From Amaranthus tricolor (Eukaryota; Streptophyta; Magnoliopsida; Caryophyllales; Amaranthaceae), in NCBI RefSeq assembly GCF_026212465.1, contig NC_080061.1, positions 18,369,906 to 18,433,905 on the forward strand: a DNA stretch of 64,000 nucleotides, read 5' to 3'. The notes under the pieces are model-generated. The model saw only the letters and a program-made list of their open reading frames with translations, was not told the origin of the DNA and searched no databases. This document shows positions 47,224 to 57,507 of the stretch, one piece after another. Both the position numbers and the translations under genes were made by a program. The number at the start of each line of letters is the position of its first letter. The first letter of the stretch is position 1.

Positions 47224-48374
47224 TTAAACCTTCAACGCCAACTGATCTTGCCAAGAAATTTTCCTCTTCTCAACTCTTTTGCCATTACTAAACAAATCCT
47301 TAGACTTCTTCCCTAATTTCACCGACGGAAAACCAATTTCCTCTCTAGGGAGGCTAGCCTGCAACACAATGAAAATCAATCAAGAACAACCTTCAAATTT
47401 GTTGTTTTCAACGACATTATCAATGCTTATGTCTTACCGAATTCCAAATCGAACCAACTGGTAACAATGAAGTTTGCAATTGTGGCTCACTTGTGCTTGC
47501 GCGACTTCCACCTTGTCCAACTTCATGTTGAAGAGGTGCTTTTTGTAATTGAATGGTATCTTGTTGTGGTTGAAGCTTTTGTGATTTCAACTTCAACAAC
47601 AGATTTCGTCTACGCTTTAGAAATCTGTAATCAATAATCGACTGAAATAGGTAAACAATCGTATACCAATATAGATTTCAGTATACACTTTATAAAATGA
47701 GAACTTTGCTCATGAGTATCAATGTTTTAGCACAAAATACCTAATTTCATCCAAAAGGGTCTCTTTCTTTTCATTTGTTTCCTTTAGCTTTCTCTTCTTT
47801 GATACACAATCCTAATTTTTGAAACAAAGTGAAGCAGTTAAATCACCTGTCCAACACATAATCAAAACTAATCTAAATTTCTCAAAGATTAATAAGAAAT
47901 CCCATTTCAAATAAGCCCTTTTCATCTCCTTAACTTTATGTTTTTTTTAATCAGTGTTTTGACTACAATTATAATCCCAATGAAATCAAAACATTATCAA
48001 GTATAGCACCTACCTTTGATCGGCACAAACTTCAACAAGTTTCAGAATTTTACTCAAATTAAACTAAACAGGTTGAATAAGCATAATTAACTCAAAAGTT
48101 ACACAAATTCAAATGCCTCAAAAAGTCAGATTCAAGAATTAAGAAAGAAAGACAAACCAATTCCACAACAGATCACAATTGCCTCATAATCAAATTAATC
48201 AAAACTTATAAAATTAAGAAAAAACGAGAAAATCAATCAAACCAAAACAGTAACAGAATGAAACGGAGAAAAAGAACAAACCTTTTGCAAGACCAAGTAA
48301 TCTTGCAACAAAGACTGATGTTTTTCCCTAATTTTAGCAATCTCGTCACCAGAAGTTGATCGGCGAGAATCCAT
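47224..48374 (-). CDS. Conserved small plant protein of unknown function, about 161 aa, four exons
   Basis: Exons on the minus strand: 48374-48282 (MDSRRSTSGDEIAKIREKHQ..., 31 codons), about 47811-47743, 47624-47438 and 47358-47224 (ending KRKISWQDQLALKV). Intron borders are GT-AG. Exon 2 must supply about 71 nt to keep the frame (DCVSKKRKLKE ... LLDEI then RFLKRRRNLLLK across the junction). My count there is uncertain by two bases. The first ~75 residues are charged, rich in Glu/Lys/Leu and probably a coiled coil; the C-terminus is basic, suggesting a nuclear protein. The layout MDSRR...EEI-type start, RFL(K/R)RRR and KISWQDQ ending is one I associate with uncharacterised plant proteins. No catalytic motif is visible. 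Confidence 0.72.
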
Positions 48375-48850
48375 GAAAACCCTTAAGAATCTTTTGATCA
48401 AATCAAATACCCATCAACCAATTTCCCCCAAATCTGCAGGAATCAACCAAAAACACAAACCCTAGAACAGGGGAAAAACAGAGAAAAAAAAAAGAAGAAA
48501 ACCCTAATGAAAAGGCAATTATAAAAAGGAAGAATTGAGAAAAGAGATAAGATTTCAGAGAAAACAAGAAGAATAATAATAAGAGAGAGAGAGAAAGAGA
48601 GAAGGTGTGAAAAGTGATAATATAGAGAGAAGAAGGCTGAAGTTTCTCACTTTCTCTTTTTTTTTTCTGTGGAAACATTGAATGGAAGAGAAGTTGAGGA
48701 AGTGAAAACCCCAAAAAGGGCCCCAGAAAAAATATATGAGAAGAGGAATTTTGGAAAGGAAAGTTGGTGGCTTGTGATGAAGGTGGAACTTGGATAGAAA
48801 TGGGGGGCATTGTGGCAATCACCCAATCTCTCAGAAATCAAACAACAAAA
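48375..48850 (-). promoter_or_regulatory. Leader and promoter region of the small coiled-coil gene, CT-rich on its sense strand
   Basis: Next to the start codon lies a long purine-rich (plus strand) tract, including AGAGAGAGAGAAAGAGAGAA near 48583. It reads as CT-rich sequence on the sense strand, typical of plant 5' leaders and Y-patch/GAGA promoters. The open frames on the minus strand here (48403-48841) are low-complexity Ser/Phe/Leu translations of it and are not genes. Confidence 0.5.
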
Positions 48851-49424
48851 ACCAACAAGGGTATTTATGGAATATATTTTTTCAGAGAGAGAATGAATGA
48901 ATGAGCTTTGTTCGTTTGGAGGACATTAGAATACATTAGCCATGTTTTTTCCACCCTTTCCTACTAAGTCTATCCTTCCAAATATCCCTTTCCTTTTCCC
49001 CTGTTTTTTCCGTTTAATTTTCTTTTTTCTTTTTATTGGTCCTAAGAGAGAAGATGGATGGGGATGAATGATGATGAAAGGTTATGGTTGATGGCTATGT
49101 CATATGAGTCATGTATGGTGGACTGTGATTGCAGATTAAATAAAAGCAGAAGAAAAAAAGGGGTTGTGGCTGTCTGGTTGGTTTCAGGGGTATTTTATTT
49201 ATTTTATTACAATAATTGTGTGTGTATATAATGTTTAGATTGTATTATTTGGTATTGGTGATTTATTTAATTTAATACAATACAAGATGTATTGTTCGGT
49301 GCTTTTTTAGTTACCAAAATAGCCCTCCCCTTCACTTTTTGTTGTGGGTCCACCTGGCTGTAATTGAACAATCCAACTCTAGAAAATGATGGTATTTCTT
49401 CGTATCCATAGATTTAAAAGCTGG
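48851..49424. other. Intergenic, no feature recognised
   Basis: It includes a pyrimidine-rich patch (TTCCTTTTCCCCTGTTTTTT near 48990). Nothing else could be supported. Confidence 0.4.
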
Positions 49425-49770
49425 TCTTGCGCGACACCATTTTAGGATTAGACGAATAGTTCAATCAGTCTAAAATAGTTTTTCTACATATCCGCTTAGT
49501 ACTTGATCTATTTAATGTAATAATTAATATCTATAACGTTAAAATTGATTTTTTAATTGATCATTTAAGATCTGAATTGATTACTTTTAAATCAAAATAA
49601 AAATTATTTATAACAAAGCGCCATGAAGTATTTTGATTATTTCTAAAATGCATTCATTGAATAGATCATTTTAAGGTCCGAATTGATAATTTTTAGATCA
49701 AAAATGAAGTTTTTTATCACAAAGCTGCCATAAATTCTTGATCATTTCCAAGAGCATTCATCGAATCATA
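49425..49770. repeat. Dispersed AT-rich repeat related to the one at 19662-20314
   Basis: It contains AATTGATCATTTAAGATCTG, AATTGATTACTTTTAAATCA and, after a partial tandem step, AGATCATTTTAAGGTCCGAA. These match the subrepeat consensus at 19.7-20.2 kb. A short tandem step of about 105 bp is visible (TTTATAACAAAGCGCCAT / TTTATCACAAAGCTGCCAT). Confidence 0.5.
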
Positions 49771-50257
49771 TGGCAAAACATAACTCAAGATCGATACTTC
49801 CTCCGCCTTCGCATCAAGAGTAAGCAAACACTACACCTACAACTTTATTTCCAAGTCCATTATGAACGAAAATTGTTGAGGAAAAAGCAATACCACTATT
49901 ACTAGTTAGATACCCGTACACGGTTTTATTAAAATCTAAAATTTATAAAATCTTATGCTCAAATGTAATCCATGATTATTTACAACTTGTAAATTGAATT
50001 TATGGAATTTGATGGCTATATGTTAACAATATCCTTTAAAATATTGGATAAATTAGGTTGTAATTTAAGTAACAATTTTTTTTATATAATATAACAATTT
50101 TCAAATAATTGGATATAATTTAAATATTTGTGTAAGGAAATAAATTAAACATATGAGGAAAAACCATATATACATAATATTGCAGGTAACAATCAAATTT
50201 TGATTTACAGAATATATCATACAAAACTAATATATCAAATTTCTTTTTTATTTATTT

Positions 50258-50539
50258 GAAAATTTTAGTTTTAAAACTCCCACCTTTTGCTCGTTATCTT
50301 TTAAAAATCCTACCTTTTGATTATTTTTTAAAAATCCGACCTTTTATACTGCGTTTTCTTTTAAAGTACTGACCTCATTAAGTTACTTGTAAAATTCAAC
50401 TGTAAACAAATTAAGAATGAAAAGGTTGGATTTTTAAAAGAAAATGCAATATAAAGATCGGATTTTTAAAACATAATCAAAAGCTGAGATTTTTAAAAGA
50501 CAACGAGCAAATGGTGGGATTTTTAAAATTAAAATTTTC
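50258..50539. mobile_element. Fold-back element, about 280 bp, long hairpin
   Basis: The left arm (GAAAATTTTAGTTTTAAAAC, TCCCACCTTTTGCTCGTTAT, CTTTTAAAAATCC) and the right arm in reverse (GAAAATTTTAATTTTAAAAA, TCCCACCATTTGCTCGTTGT, CTTTTAAAAATC) pair along about 120 bp with a short centre. Each arm is itself a set of about four short units, (T)TTAAAAATCC.ACCTTTT. The transcript would be a near-perfect hairpin RNA. No coding capacity. Confidence 0.8.
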
Positions 50540-50862
50540 TTTATTTTAATAATTATTTATTAAGGATAACTATTGACAAAAAGTCATGCAGATTTATTTT
50601 GATTGATTTGGTGACTTAGTCTATCACTAAATGTTGGGTCAAAAACATAAATTTTTTTAAAGTTATGGGTTGAATACCTGATCCACTATTATAATAACCC
50701 TTATTAATTTAATTTAAAGCTAGAAAATTTATAATTTAAATTAATTTATAATTTCAATTTTAAAGACTTGTCATGTAGTATTGCTTTTAGTTGGAGGAAT
50801 ATAACTAATATAATTATTTAGAAAAATGATCAACACCGACTAAATTAATATTGGTTATTGTT

Positions 50863-51459
50863 TTTAGGAAAAATTACCTAGCATAATCCAAAAATTTCTT
50901 TCAATTTGTTGCCAATGGACCCTTCAAAAAATGACCTGCTATATCATGTTACCTCTCATCATCTTCTTTCTTTATAATAATCCAATCTATTTCGCATTAC
51001 CTGCCAATAATCTCACCTTTGAATTTTTTGTAATAATCCAACTTTTGCTTTATGTTTGTTGCCAATGGACCTTCAAGAAGCTAAATGAAATTGCTATTAT
51101 TTTCCAAGCTTATGAAGTTGATCATTGTATAAATAGTAATTGTTAGATTATTAAAAACTAGTGGCAGAGAGATTTTAAGTATTTAGCTTGAAGGGTCCAT
51201 TGACCACAAAATGAAACCAAATGTTGAATTATTAAAAAAAAGTTTTAAGATGGGATTATTAGCAGTTAATAGAAAATAGGTTGGATTATTATAAAGAAAG
51301 AGAAGATGAGAAGTAACCTGATATAGCAGGTGATTTTCTAAAGGGTCTATTGGCAACAAACTGAAAGTAAATGTTAGCGTATTAAAATATTGTTGAAAGG
51401 TGGGATAATTGGCATGTAATGGAAAATAGTTTAGATTATTCACAATAATTTTTCCTAAA
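50863..51459. mobile_element. Inverted-repeat (MITE-like) element, 597 bp
   Basis: The ends are TTTAGGAAAAATTA and TAATTTTTCCTAAA. Inverted similarity extends far inward: TTTGTTGCCAATGGACCC, ACCTGCTATATCATGTTACC and CTTTCTTTATAATAATCCAA recur as reverse complements near the right end. No clear target duplication was seen. Related short phrases (GTTGCCAATGGACC, TAATAATCCAA.TTT) also recur as a direct repeat within the left half, so it has a compound structure. Confidence 0.7.
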
Positions 51460-52307
51460 TTAAACCATTTTACTCTTTAACTCATTCATTACCTATAATA
51501 TTTTTCAATTCTTTTTTTCCTTTATAATATTTTTCAATCTTTAGACATGTTCTATCTATAAATTACAAACAACAATTATACTTCAAACGTCAAGTTTGTA
51601 AATGAAAGTTAATAGGAGCGTACATTTATATTTTAGAGCAGTTCCACAAGGTAATTTTCAATGTCCATCCAATTAGCGCTATCCTATTAGTATTATGTGC
51701 TAAGTGATAATTGATTTGTTTGAACGAGATGACTTTGTTTTTTTATTATATTTTATATACTTACTACTTAAATTATTTTAAATCTACGGTTACTTTTGTT
51801 AAAATTTTAATTTATTATATTATTTTGATGAAATTTATATTATTATTTTAGTGACAAATTTAAAATGCATTTGAATTTTAAAGAGAAACATTTATATATT
51901 AATTGTTGTTGTCACCAATTGATATTAAAATGGTGATTTGGCAAATGAGATTTCAATTGAACATTCTTCAGATATATTTTTATTGGAAAAATTTATGATC
52001 CTAAAATAAAATAAATAATGTATGTTTGATTATATGTTTGTGTGCTCGCGACTAATTGTTAAAATATATTAAATAACGTAAAGTGTAATGCGAGTGTAAT
52101 AAGCTCTTATGTTTGTTGCGATCCAAGTATAAGGGTGATGAATAGGTTGCTCTGTTTGGTTAGTATAGCTGCCGACATGTATTATTTTTTCTGCTACCAC
52201 TTGATACGATGTTTGTTCTTCCTTCTATTTGTTGTGATCAAAGTAGAAGGGGTGTACACACTAAGATTACCTGAGACTATTCTGCTGGCCTTGATGAATG
52301 TGATGTC
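51460..52307. other. Intergenic, no feature recognised
   Basis: AT-rich up to about 52100, then a slightly more balanced 200-bp stretch before the second CACTA element. Open frames are not convincing. Confidence 0.4.
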
Positions 52308-53008
52308 ATTCACTACTACAAAAAAGGGAAAAGAGAACGCCTCAAATATGCCTAAGAGAACTCCTCAGGAGCGTTCTCCATGTCACAGTTCTCTTAGCCT
52401 AAGAGAACGCCCCTTTCTTAGTGTTTTCTTAAGTAAAATAAAAGAGAACATGTGGAACAAATAGGCGTTCTCTTTTCTTCACACTAAAGAAAACTTGCAC
52501 CTTATGGAGGTGTTCTCTTTGCTACTTGTAAAAAAATCTACAACCCCACCAAAGAGAACACCTGCTTTAGGGAGGTATTCTCTTTTCCCTTACCAAAGAA
52601 AACTAGCAATTACTGGAGGTGTTCTCTTTGCCCCTGCCAATAACTACTAATAAAAAAGCCGTACAGTTGCAATTTCCTTTTATTTTTAAACCACCATTTA
52701 TATGACAAAAGACCTATATTAATAAATAAAAATACCAATACGATATAATTTGTACTAATCCATATATACCATTAAATATACGCGTTCATACATGCTATAC
52801 CAACAGCAAAAATTATAAACCATTTCATCATATAATTAGACTAGAATTCAACTATACAATTATATTATTCCAAAAGTCAAATGTCATCAAAATTCTTCAT
52901 GAATTCTAATCTTTAAAAATTTCCATCGATATGATCTTATAACACATCATCCAAATCTTCTGCTTCCTTCTCCAATTTTTGTTGCCTATGTTTTACAACG
53001 TAAGAAAT

Positions 53009-54070
53009 TCATAAATCTCGAACTTGATCAATGCTCTCCTGAGAATAAGTTGAAGGAGCCCCAGGGGAAAACTGCAAGACATTAATAATTCATTAAAATT
53101 TTACTAACCCAACTTATTGCAACAATGTGTCAAATAACAAAAATTTGAGCGAAAATTTCGGCAGAGTCTCCTTTGTATATAGGACAACCCCCAAATTGGA
53201 AAACAATGAAGTACATCATAACCTGTCTCAATAACTAATCAAATAATATATTCCCAAAAAAATCAACTGCCCATAAATAAAATATGTCAAACAAATGTCA
53301 ACTTTGAATCACACTCTCCCAATCTATAATACTTCTATTAGGGGTGATTTAGAAGCTTGTATGCAGTCAACTAACTCTACTTTTGGTAACCATCTTGCTG
53401 CTAGAAACATCACAACAACATGTAATCATAAGACCTATAAATTGCAGCCAAGAAAGAGAAGGTGAACATTGATGCCGAAAATCCAATCCATCAATATTAT
53501 ATCCAAATGTCATTGTGTTTCAATACCAATATCATAATGTTTGATATAAATTTTTGACGAATACTTACCTCCTCCAAAATCAATTGTTGCCTACTTTCAA
53601 TAGTCTCAAGCATATAACGGCATACATAATATCCACAGTATTTGGCGTCTTGCGGTTGACGAAGACACTATTACAAGAAATCAAAACAAACAAACGATGA
53701 AAAAATAATTAGAACATAGAATTTGTCATAAGTTTAGAACATGTCTAAACAATAAAAAAAAAATTACTATAAAAGAACCTTACTTTTAGTTTGTTCCAAC
53801 CAACTTTAGGATTCTTTTTAATTTTTTTGAGATCCTTTCGATGGAGCATGCTAAACTTCACAAGCCCCCTAGTCATTTACATATAAAGTGATTAAATAGA
53901 TAGAACCTAAATAATATATCAAAGTAAAACCATTTACGATGCAATAGTATAGTACTTACTCATAAATAATTTTACGAGCATTTTCACGCACTTTATTTTC
54001 CACACCAGCAGGATTTAACCAATAAACCAATCCCTTCCATGGACTAATAATTGCTAACATCCAATGCCGA
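53009..54070 (-). pseudogene. Ulp1-like (C48) cysteine protease fragment within the CACTA element
   Basis: Four exons join at GT-AG borders: 54070-53960 (RHWMLAIISPWKGLVYWLNP), 53868-53784 (GLVKFSMLHRKD...), 53667-53569 (CLRQPQDAKYCGYYVCRYML) and 53071-53009 (ending VRDL, stop). This is the C-terminal half of a Ulp1-type peptidase as found in plant CACTA and Mutator elements. His (RHW) and Cys (CGYYV) of the triad are present, but the Asp position, usually YWLDP, is Asn here (YWLNP). The N-terminal part is missing: upstream lie a foreign LTR and captured DNA. The surviving exons have no stops. Family role: removal of SUMO-like modifiers; in transposons its purpose is not settled. Confidence 0.75.
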
Positions 54071-54199
54071 CTACACAAAGATAGCATTCATACTTGCAAA
54101 TCAATATCACTAAAGGGGATTCTTTTGATGAAAAAAAAATATTATTATAATAATATAAGACAACCACAAAAAAAACATTATTACATTAATGATTATGGA

Positions 54200-54790
54200 G
54201 TATAAGGGACCCTTATCAACCTACAAATGATGAAGTCCATATTCTACAAAGCATGTCATTAATGTAGGCTGTAGCTTGACAAAGTCACCCGAAAATTAGA
54301 AAGTAATCCAAGAGTAGTGAAATGGGTAATTCTATTGCTCTCAAAGAAATGATCAGACACTAATTTCAGAAAGGCATGGATTCTAGATTGTTTTTGACTC
54401 TTCAAATACTTGGGGATGTTTCATTATCATTTAATCATAGTTTTAATGTACTTAATGTTACTTAGTGTGATCTCTCCTATAAATAGAGAGCTCTCATACA
54501 CTCATTATATCATCAAACACAACCCCTAAGCCAAACACATAGCCTTTTGATTTTATCTCTTACTCAATTCTAATACTTCATTTGTAAGAGTGTATACTCC
54601 TTTGATATAATATAAACAAGAAACTACACACGGCGGAGGACGTAGCCATCATTGGGTGACCTCCTTAAATCTCTGTCTCTTTGCAAGTTTTACATTATCA
54701 AACATTTATTTAGTTCATTGTTATTATTATCATTCATCAAAATTCTTAGCATCGTATCGATTTTGGCAATTATTTCAAAGGATGATTGAT
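54200..54790 (+). mobile_element. Probable Copia solo LTR inside the second CACTA element
   Basis: It shows a TATA box (CTCCTATAAATAGAGAGC, about 54475), a polyadenylation-like region (TTGTAAGAGTG) and then CGGCGGAGGACGTAGCCATC, a U5 pattern common in plant Copia LTRs. No coding sequence. I could not settle on terminal TG/CA with a target duplication, so the limits are approximate. Confidence 0.55.
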
Positions 54791-54821
54791 GAAAGTTGCA
54801 ATGTTAGATTTAGGTAATTAC

Positions 54822-55662
54822 CTTTATGGAAGCACAAATGGCATCCCGATTAACAAGCACTACACCATCTATCAATTCCTTACATATGCGAAAAGTTTCC
54901 TCCCCGACCACTTTAACAGCTACACCATCTGCAAATCCTCCAACTTTATCCAGCATAATTCTTTGTCCATGGTGTAATGACAGAGCCATTGCATTAGCAT
55001 CAGATGGTTCCACCCCTATAATTTTGACCTGATAAAAAAAGCATCGCATATATTATTCAAACAGAAGGAAATAACCATCGCTACAGCAGGACCTACAGAT
55101 GAAAGTTGCAGACATCAGAATTAGGGAGCTCATTGAACTAGGCAGAATAGCAGGCAAATGAAATCTGCAAGCTCCATCACTTTTCTTAAAATAAATTCTA
55201 GACATAAACAAAGAAAATTTTCCCTAATGCTTTTTTTTTTATGTGCAGCATATTTTCTTTTGGGCATTTTATCAATATACTCCTCTTCACTTGGCACATT
55301 ATCCCCTCTCCTTAATGATTTCATCAGGAAACTAATCATTCAATGGTTGTCCTCGCGTAATCCCATTTTTCAGTTACTAAACTATTTGTACCAAGTAGTA
55401 TTGTTGTTCTGTTAATAGGACACCAACAAGAAATTACGTGGATATTGAAAAAACTGAATATAATACATAAGCCCAGCACCACCACCCCCTGCCCACCCCT
55501 CCACCCCCAAAAAAAAGTAAATGCAGTTTGGTAAGCAAAGGGTAGGCAGCAGATAAACAAATATTGTATACATAAAAACCAACCTCTTGTTTGACTCTTT
55601 TCACATAAGCAGCAATACCGGCTATGAGTCCACCACCACCTACTGGGACAAAGATTGCGTGC
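54822..55662 (-). pseudogene. OMR1: Captured fragment of biosynthetic threonine deaminase (two exons and an intron)
   Basis: Exon 1 (about 55662-55584) reads HAIFVPVGGGGLIAGIAAYV then KRVKQE. The intron is 55583-55029 (GTTGG...CAG, 555 nt). Exon 2 (55028-54822, 69 codons, no stops) reads [20 protein letters not shown], later [18 protein letters not shown] and ending [10 protein letters not shown] before a GTAATT donor. GGGGLIAG is the glycine loop that holds the pyridoxal-phosphate phosphate in threonine deaminase, the enzyme that opens isoleucine synthesis in plastids. Flanking exons are absent and the sequence lies between CACTA ends, so it is a copied genomic fragment, not the gene. Its reading frame is still open, suggesting a fairly recent capture. 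Confidence 0.88.
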
Positions 55663-55766
55663 AATGGTGAAAAACTATTGCTCTACAATGGTGAAACCAG
55701 AAATTCAAAGAAAAAAAAAGTAAAAAAAAATAAATTTACCAGCCTTGGGTTTGATCGCTACGGTGT

Positions 55767-55844
55767 GGCGGCAAGAGTTCCGGTGTGCAGAAGGCGGCAG
55801 AAGCTCCAGTGTGCAGAAGGCGGCAGAAGATCCGGTGTGCAGAA
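55767..55844 (+). repeat. Three tandem copies of a 26-bp GC-rich unit
   Basis: Units run 55767-55792, 55793-55818 and 55819-55844 with the consensus GGCGGCAGAAG.TCC then (A/G)GTGTGCAGAA. It stands out as GC-rich against the AT-rich element. Confidence 0.88.
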
Positions 55845-55959
55845 GGAATGCAGTTTTACCAACCGTGCATGGGTTTGTGAGGGAAATAGATTTTCACTTT
55901 GTTTTTGAGAGGGAATGGGATTTTGGGCTGATTTGAGAGGGAAGGGGATTTTCACTTAA

Positions 55960-56304
55960 TCAGTTTTACAAAAATGCGCGTTTTGAAATAAAGGGATCGG
56001 AGTCGTTGTCAAAAATTATTAGTAAAAGATTTGCAACGACTTTGTTATATCTGTATATTAATTATTGTTTGCAATGATATATATAGTTACGAATTATTTA
56101 TTTAATTTTAATAATTAAATTTTTCGTTGCAAAAAATAAGGTTCTATCGAAAAATTATTTTAAGTGGTGGGGAAGTTAATTTTTTTCTTATTGCAACGAT
56201 TATTTAGCAATAACAACAAATTTCGCAACAACTTGTATTTTTTGCAACGAAAAAAATATAGTCGTTACTAAAACTTATTGCTAAAAATGATTTTTCTTGT
56301 AGTG
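55960..56304. mobile_element. Terminal piece of another CACTA-type element
   Basis: It ends TTTTTCTTGTAGTG at 56304, the reverse complement of a CACTACAAGAAAAA tip. The preceding 340 bp are filled with GCAACGA/TTGCAACG and TCGTTGC motifs, a subterminal-repeat pattern different from that of the host element. The other end was not found, so this looks like a nested, truncated copy. Confidence 0.6.
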
Positions 56305-56658
56305 ATCGCCGATTTGAGAATGATTATAGCGCTTACAACGAACCCTAGATCGAGAAGTCAATGGCGTTGGTGAGTATAATCGCGTCGAACTACTGACAAT
56401 TGTTGATGATAGTAGCGATTATTGATAATTTGAAGAATTTTTGAGATTAATTTTGGGGGAAAAAAGGTTGTCAAAGAGAGCTAGGGACAGTGGTCTGAAT
56501 GGTGGTTCAATTGCATATTCTTTGGGACAAAATAAATTTTCATATTATTTTCAATTTGACAGTTTTTTGGTGTGAAATTTTTAAGAAAAATTAAGAGAAC
56601 TTACTACTAGGAAATTAAGGAGTTCTCTTTGGTCAAGTTGTGGGTCAAAGAGATTAGC

Positions 56659-56838
56659 AAAGAGAACTGCTATGTTGAAACATTGTTTTCTTTGGTCTAA
56701 GAGATCTCTTTTCAATTTAGGAGTTCTCTTTATGCATGTTCCCTTTTAACAAAGAGAACTGCTATGTTAAAACATTGTTTTCTTTGGTCTAAGAGATATT
56801 TTTTCTATTTAGGAGTTCTCTTTATACATGTTCCCTTT
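56659..56838. repeat. Two ~90-bp tandem copies in the right subterminal zone of the second CACTA element
   Basis: AAAGAGAACTGCTATGTTGA...AGGAGTTCTCTTTATGCATG and AAAGAGAACTGCTATGTTAA...AGGAGTTCTCTTTATACATG are successive near-identical units. Each carries AAGAGAAC and GTTCTCTT in opposite orientation. Confidence 0.85.
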
Positions 56839-56860
56839 TCCCTTTTTTGTAGTAGTGATT

Positions 56861-57232
56861 ATTAACTAATCAAATTAATTAATTGGTTTATGCGAATAAT
56901 ATTGTTTTCACAAATTGATTAACATAACTACATATTTTTTTTCTAAACTATTTTTCAACTTAATTATATTTTATTTTCTTAAACTTTTTCAAACTTAACT
57001 GTTTTACGGAATGGAGTTGGAATCACTCAATTTCCTGATTTTGGGAGTTTTTCCCTTGTCTTTGTTGCATTTTTATTTTTGCGGGTTATTGATTGCGTGG
57101 GGTTTGTGGAGTGAGGTTCTCCTAGATAATTAGTTTTTATTATTAGTCATGTCTCAGTTAAAATTTCACTTTACGTTGTAAGAATTGTTTAGTAGTTAAA
57201 TTGTATAAAATTTAAGGCTAAACTCCTTTAAG
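56861..57232. other. Short spacer between the second CACTA element and the Copia element
   Basis: AT-rich; nothing recognised. Confidence 0.4.
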
Positions 57233-57490
57233 TGATGATAATTCAAAACACATATTAAATTAATCAAATAAATTAAGTAATTATATTTAGTTGTTTAAGT
57301 AGGTCCAAATCATATTAGATATTAAGTGTTGATAAATAATTTAAGTCCAAAATATGTTGAATTAAGTTTGAATTAAAATGACTTAAGTTAATTGTCTTTA
57401 TTAAGATAAGGTTATATTTGAATTATAATATAAACGTGTGTTTAAGGTGTATTACACGTTTAAGGTATACGTTTTAAGGTTATATTTGTT
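57233..57490 (+). repeat. 5' LTR remnant of the Copia element, fused to gag
   Basis: It starts TGATGATAATTC like the 3' LTR at 63617. Around 57490-57508 it passes directly into mid-gag coding sequence with no primer-binding site. A deletion has therefore removed the rest of the LTR, the leader and the gag N-terminus. Confidence 0.75.
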
Positions 57491-57507
57491 TTCTCTTTTG
57501 TGAGATT

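Larger units (their letters stand above)
52311..56857 (-). mobile_element. Second CACTA-like element, 4.5 kb, carrying captured host gene sequence
   Basis: The left end CACTACTACAAAAAAGGG and right end CCCTTTTTTGTAGTAGTG are perfect inverted copies, and ATT flanks both sides (52308-52310, 56858-56860), a 3-bp target duplication. Subterminal zones carry many AAGAGAAC/GTTCTCTT motifs (52325-52640, 56590-56840). Inside, on the minus strand, are a Ulp1-like protease fragment and a threonine deaminase fragment, plus a probable solo LTR and another CACTA-type end. No TNP2 transposase is present, so the element depends on one supplied elsewhere. Confidence 0.9.

Noticed and set aside
48403..48841. 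Three overlapping minus-strand open frames (up to 139 codons) upstream of the small coiled-coil gene
   Set aside because: Ser/Phe/Leu low-complexity products of a CT-rich leader; they precede the real start codon and differ in frame.
54826..55415. Plus-strand open frames across the threonine deaminase fragment
   Set aside because: Antisense shadows of the minus-strand exons and intron.
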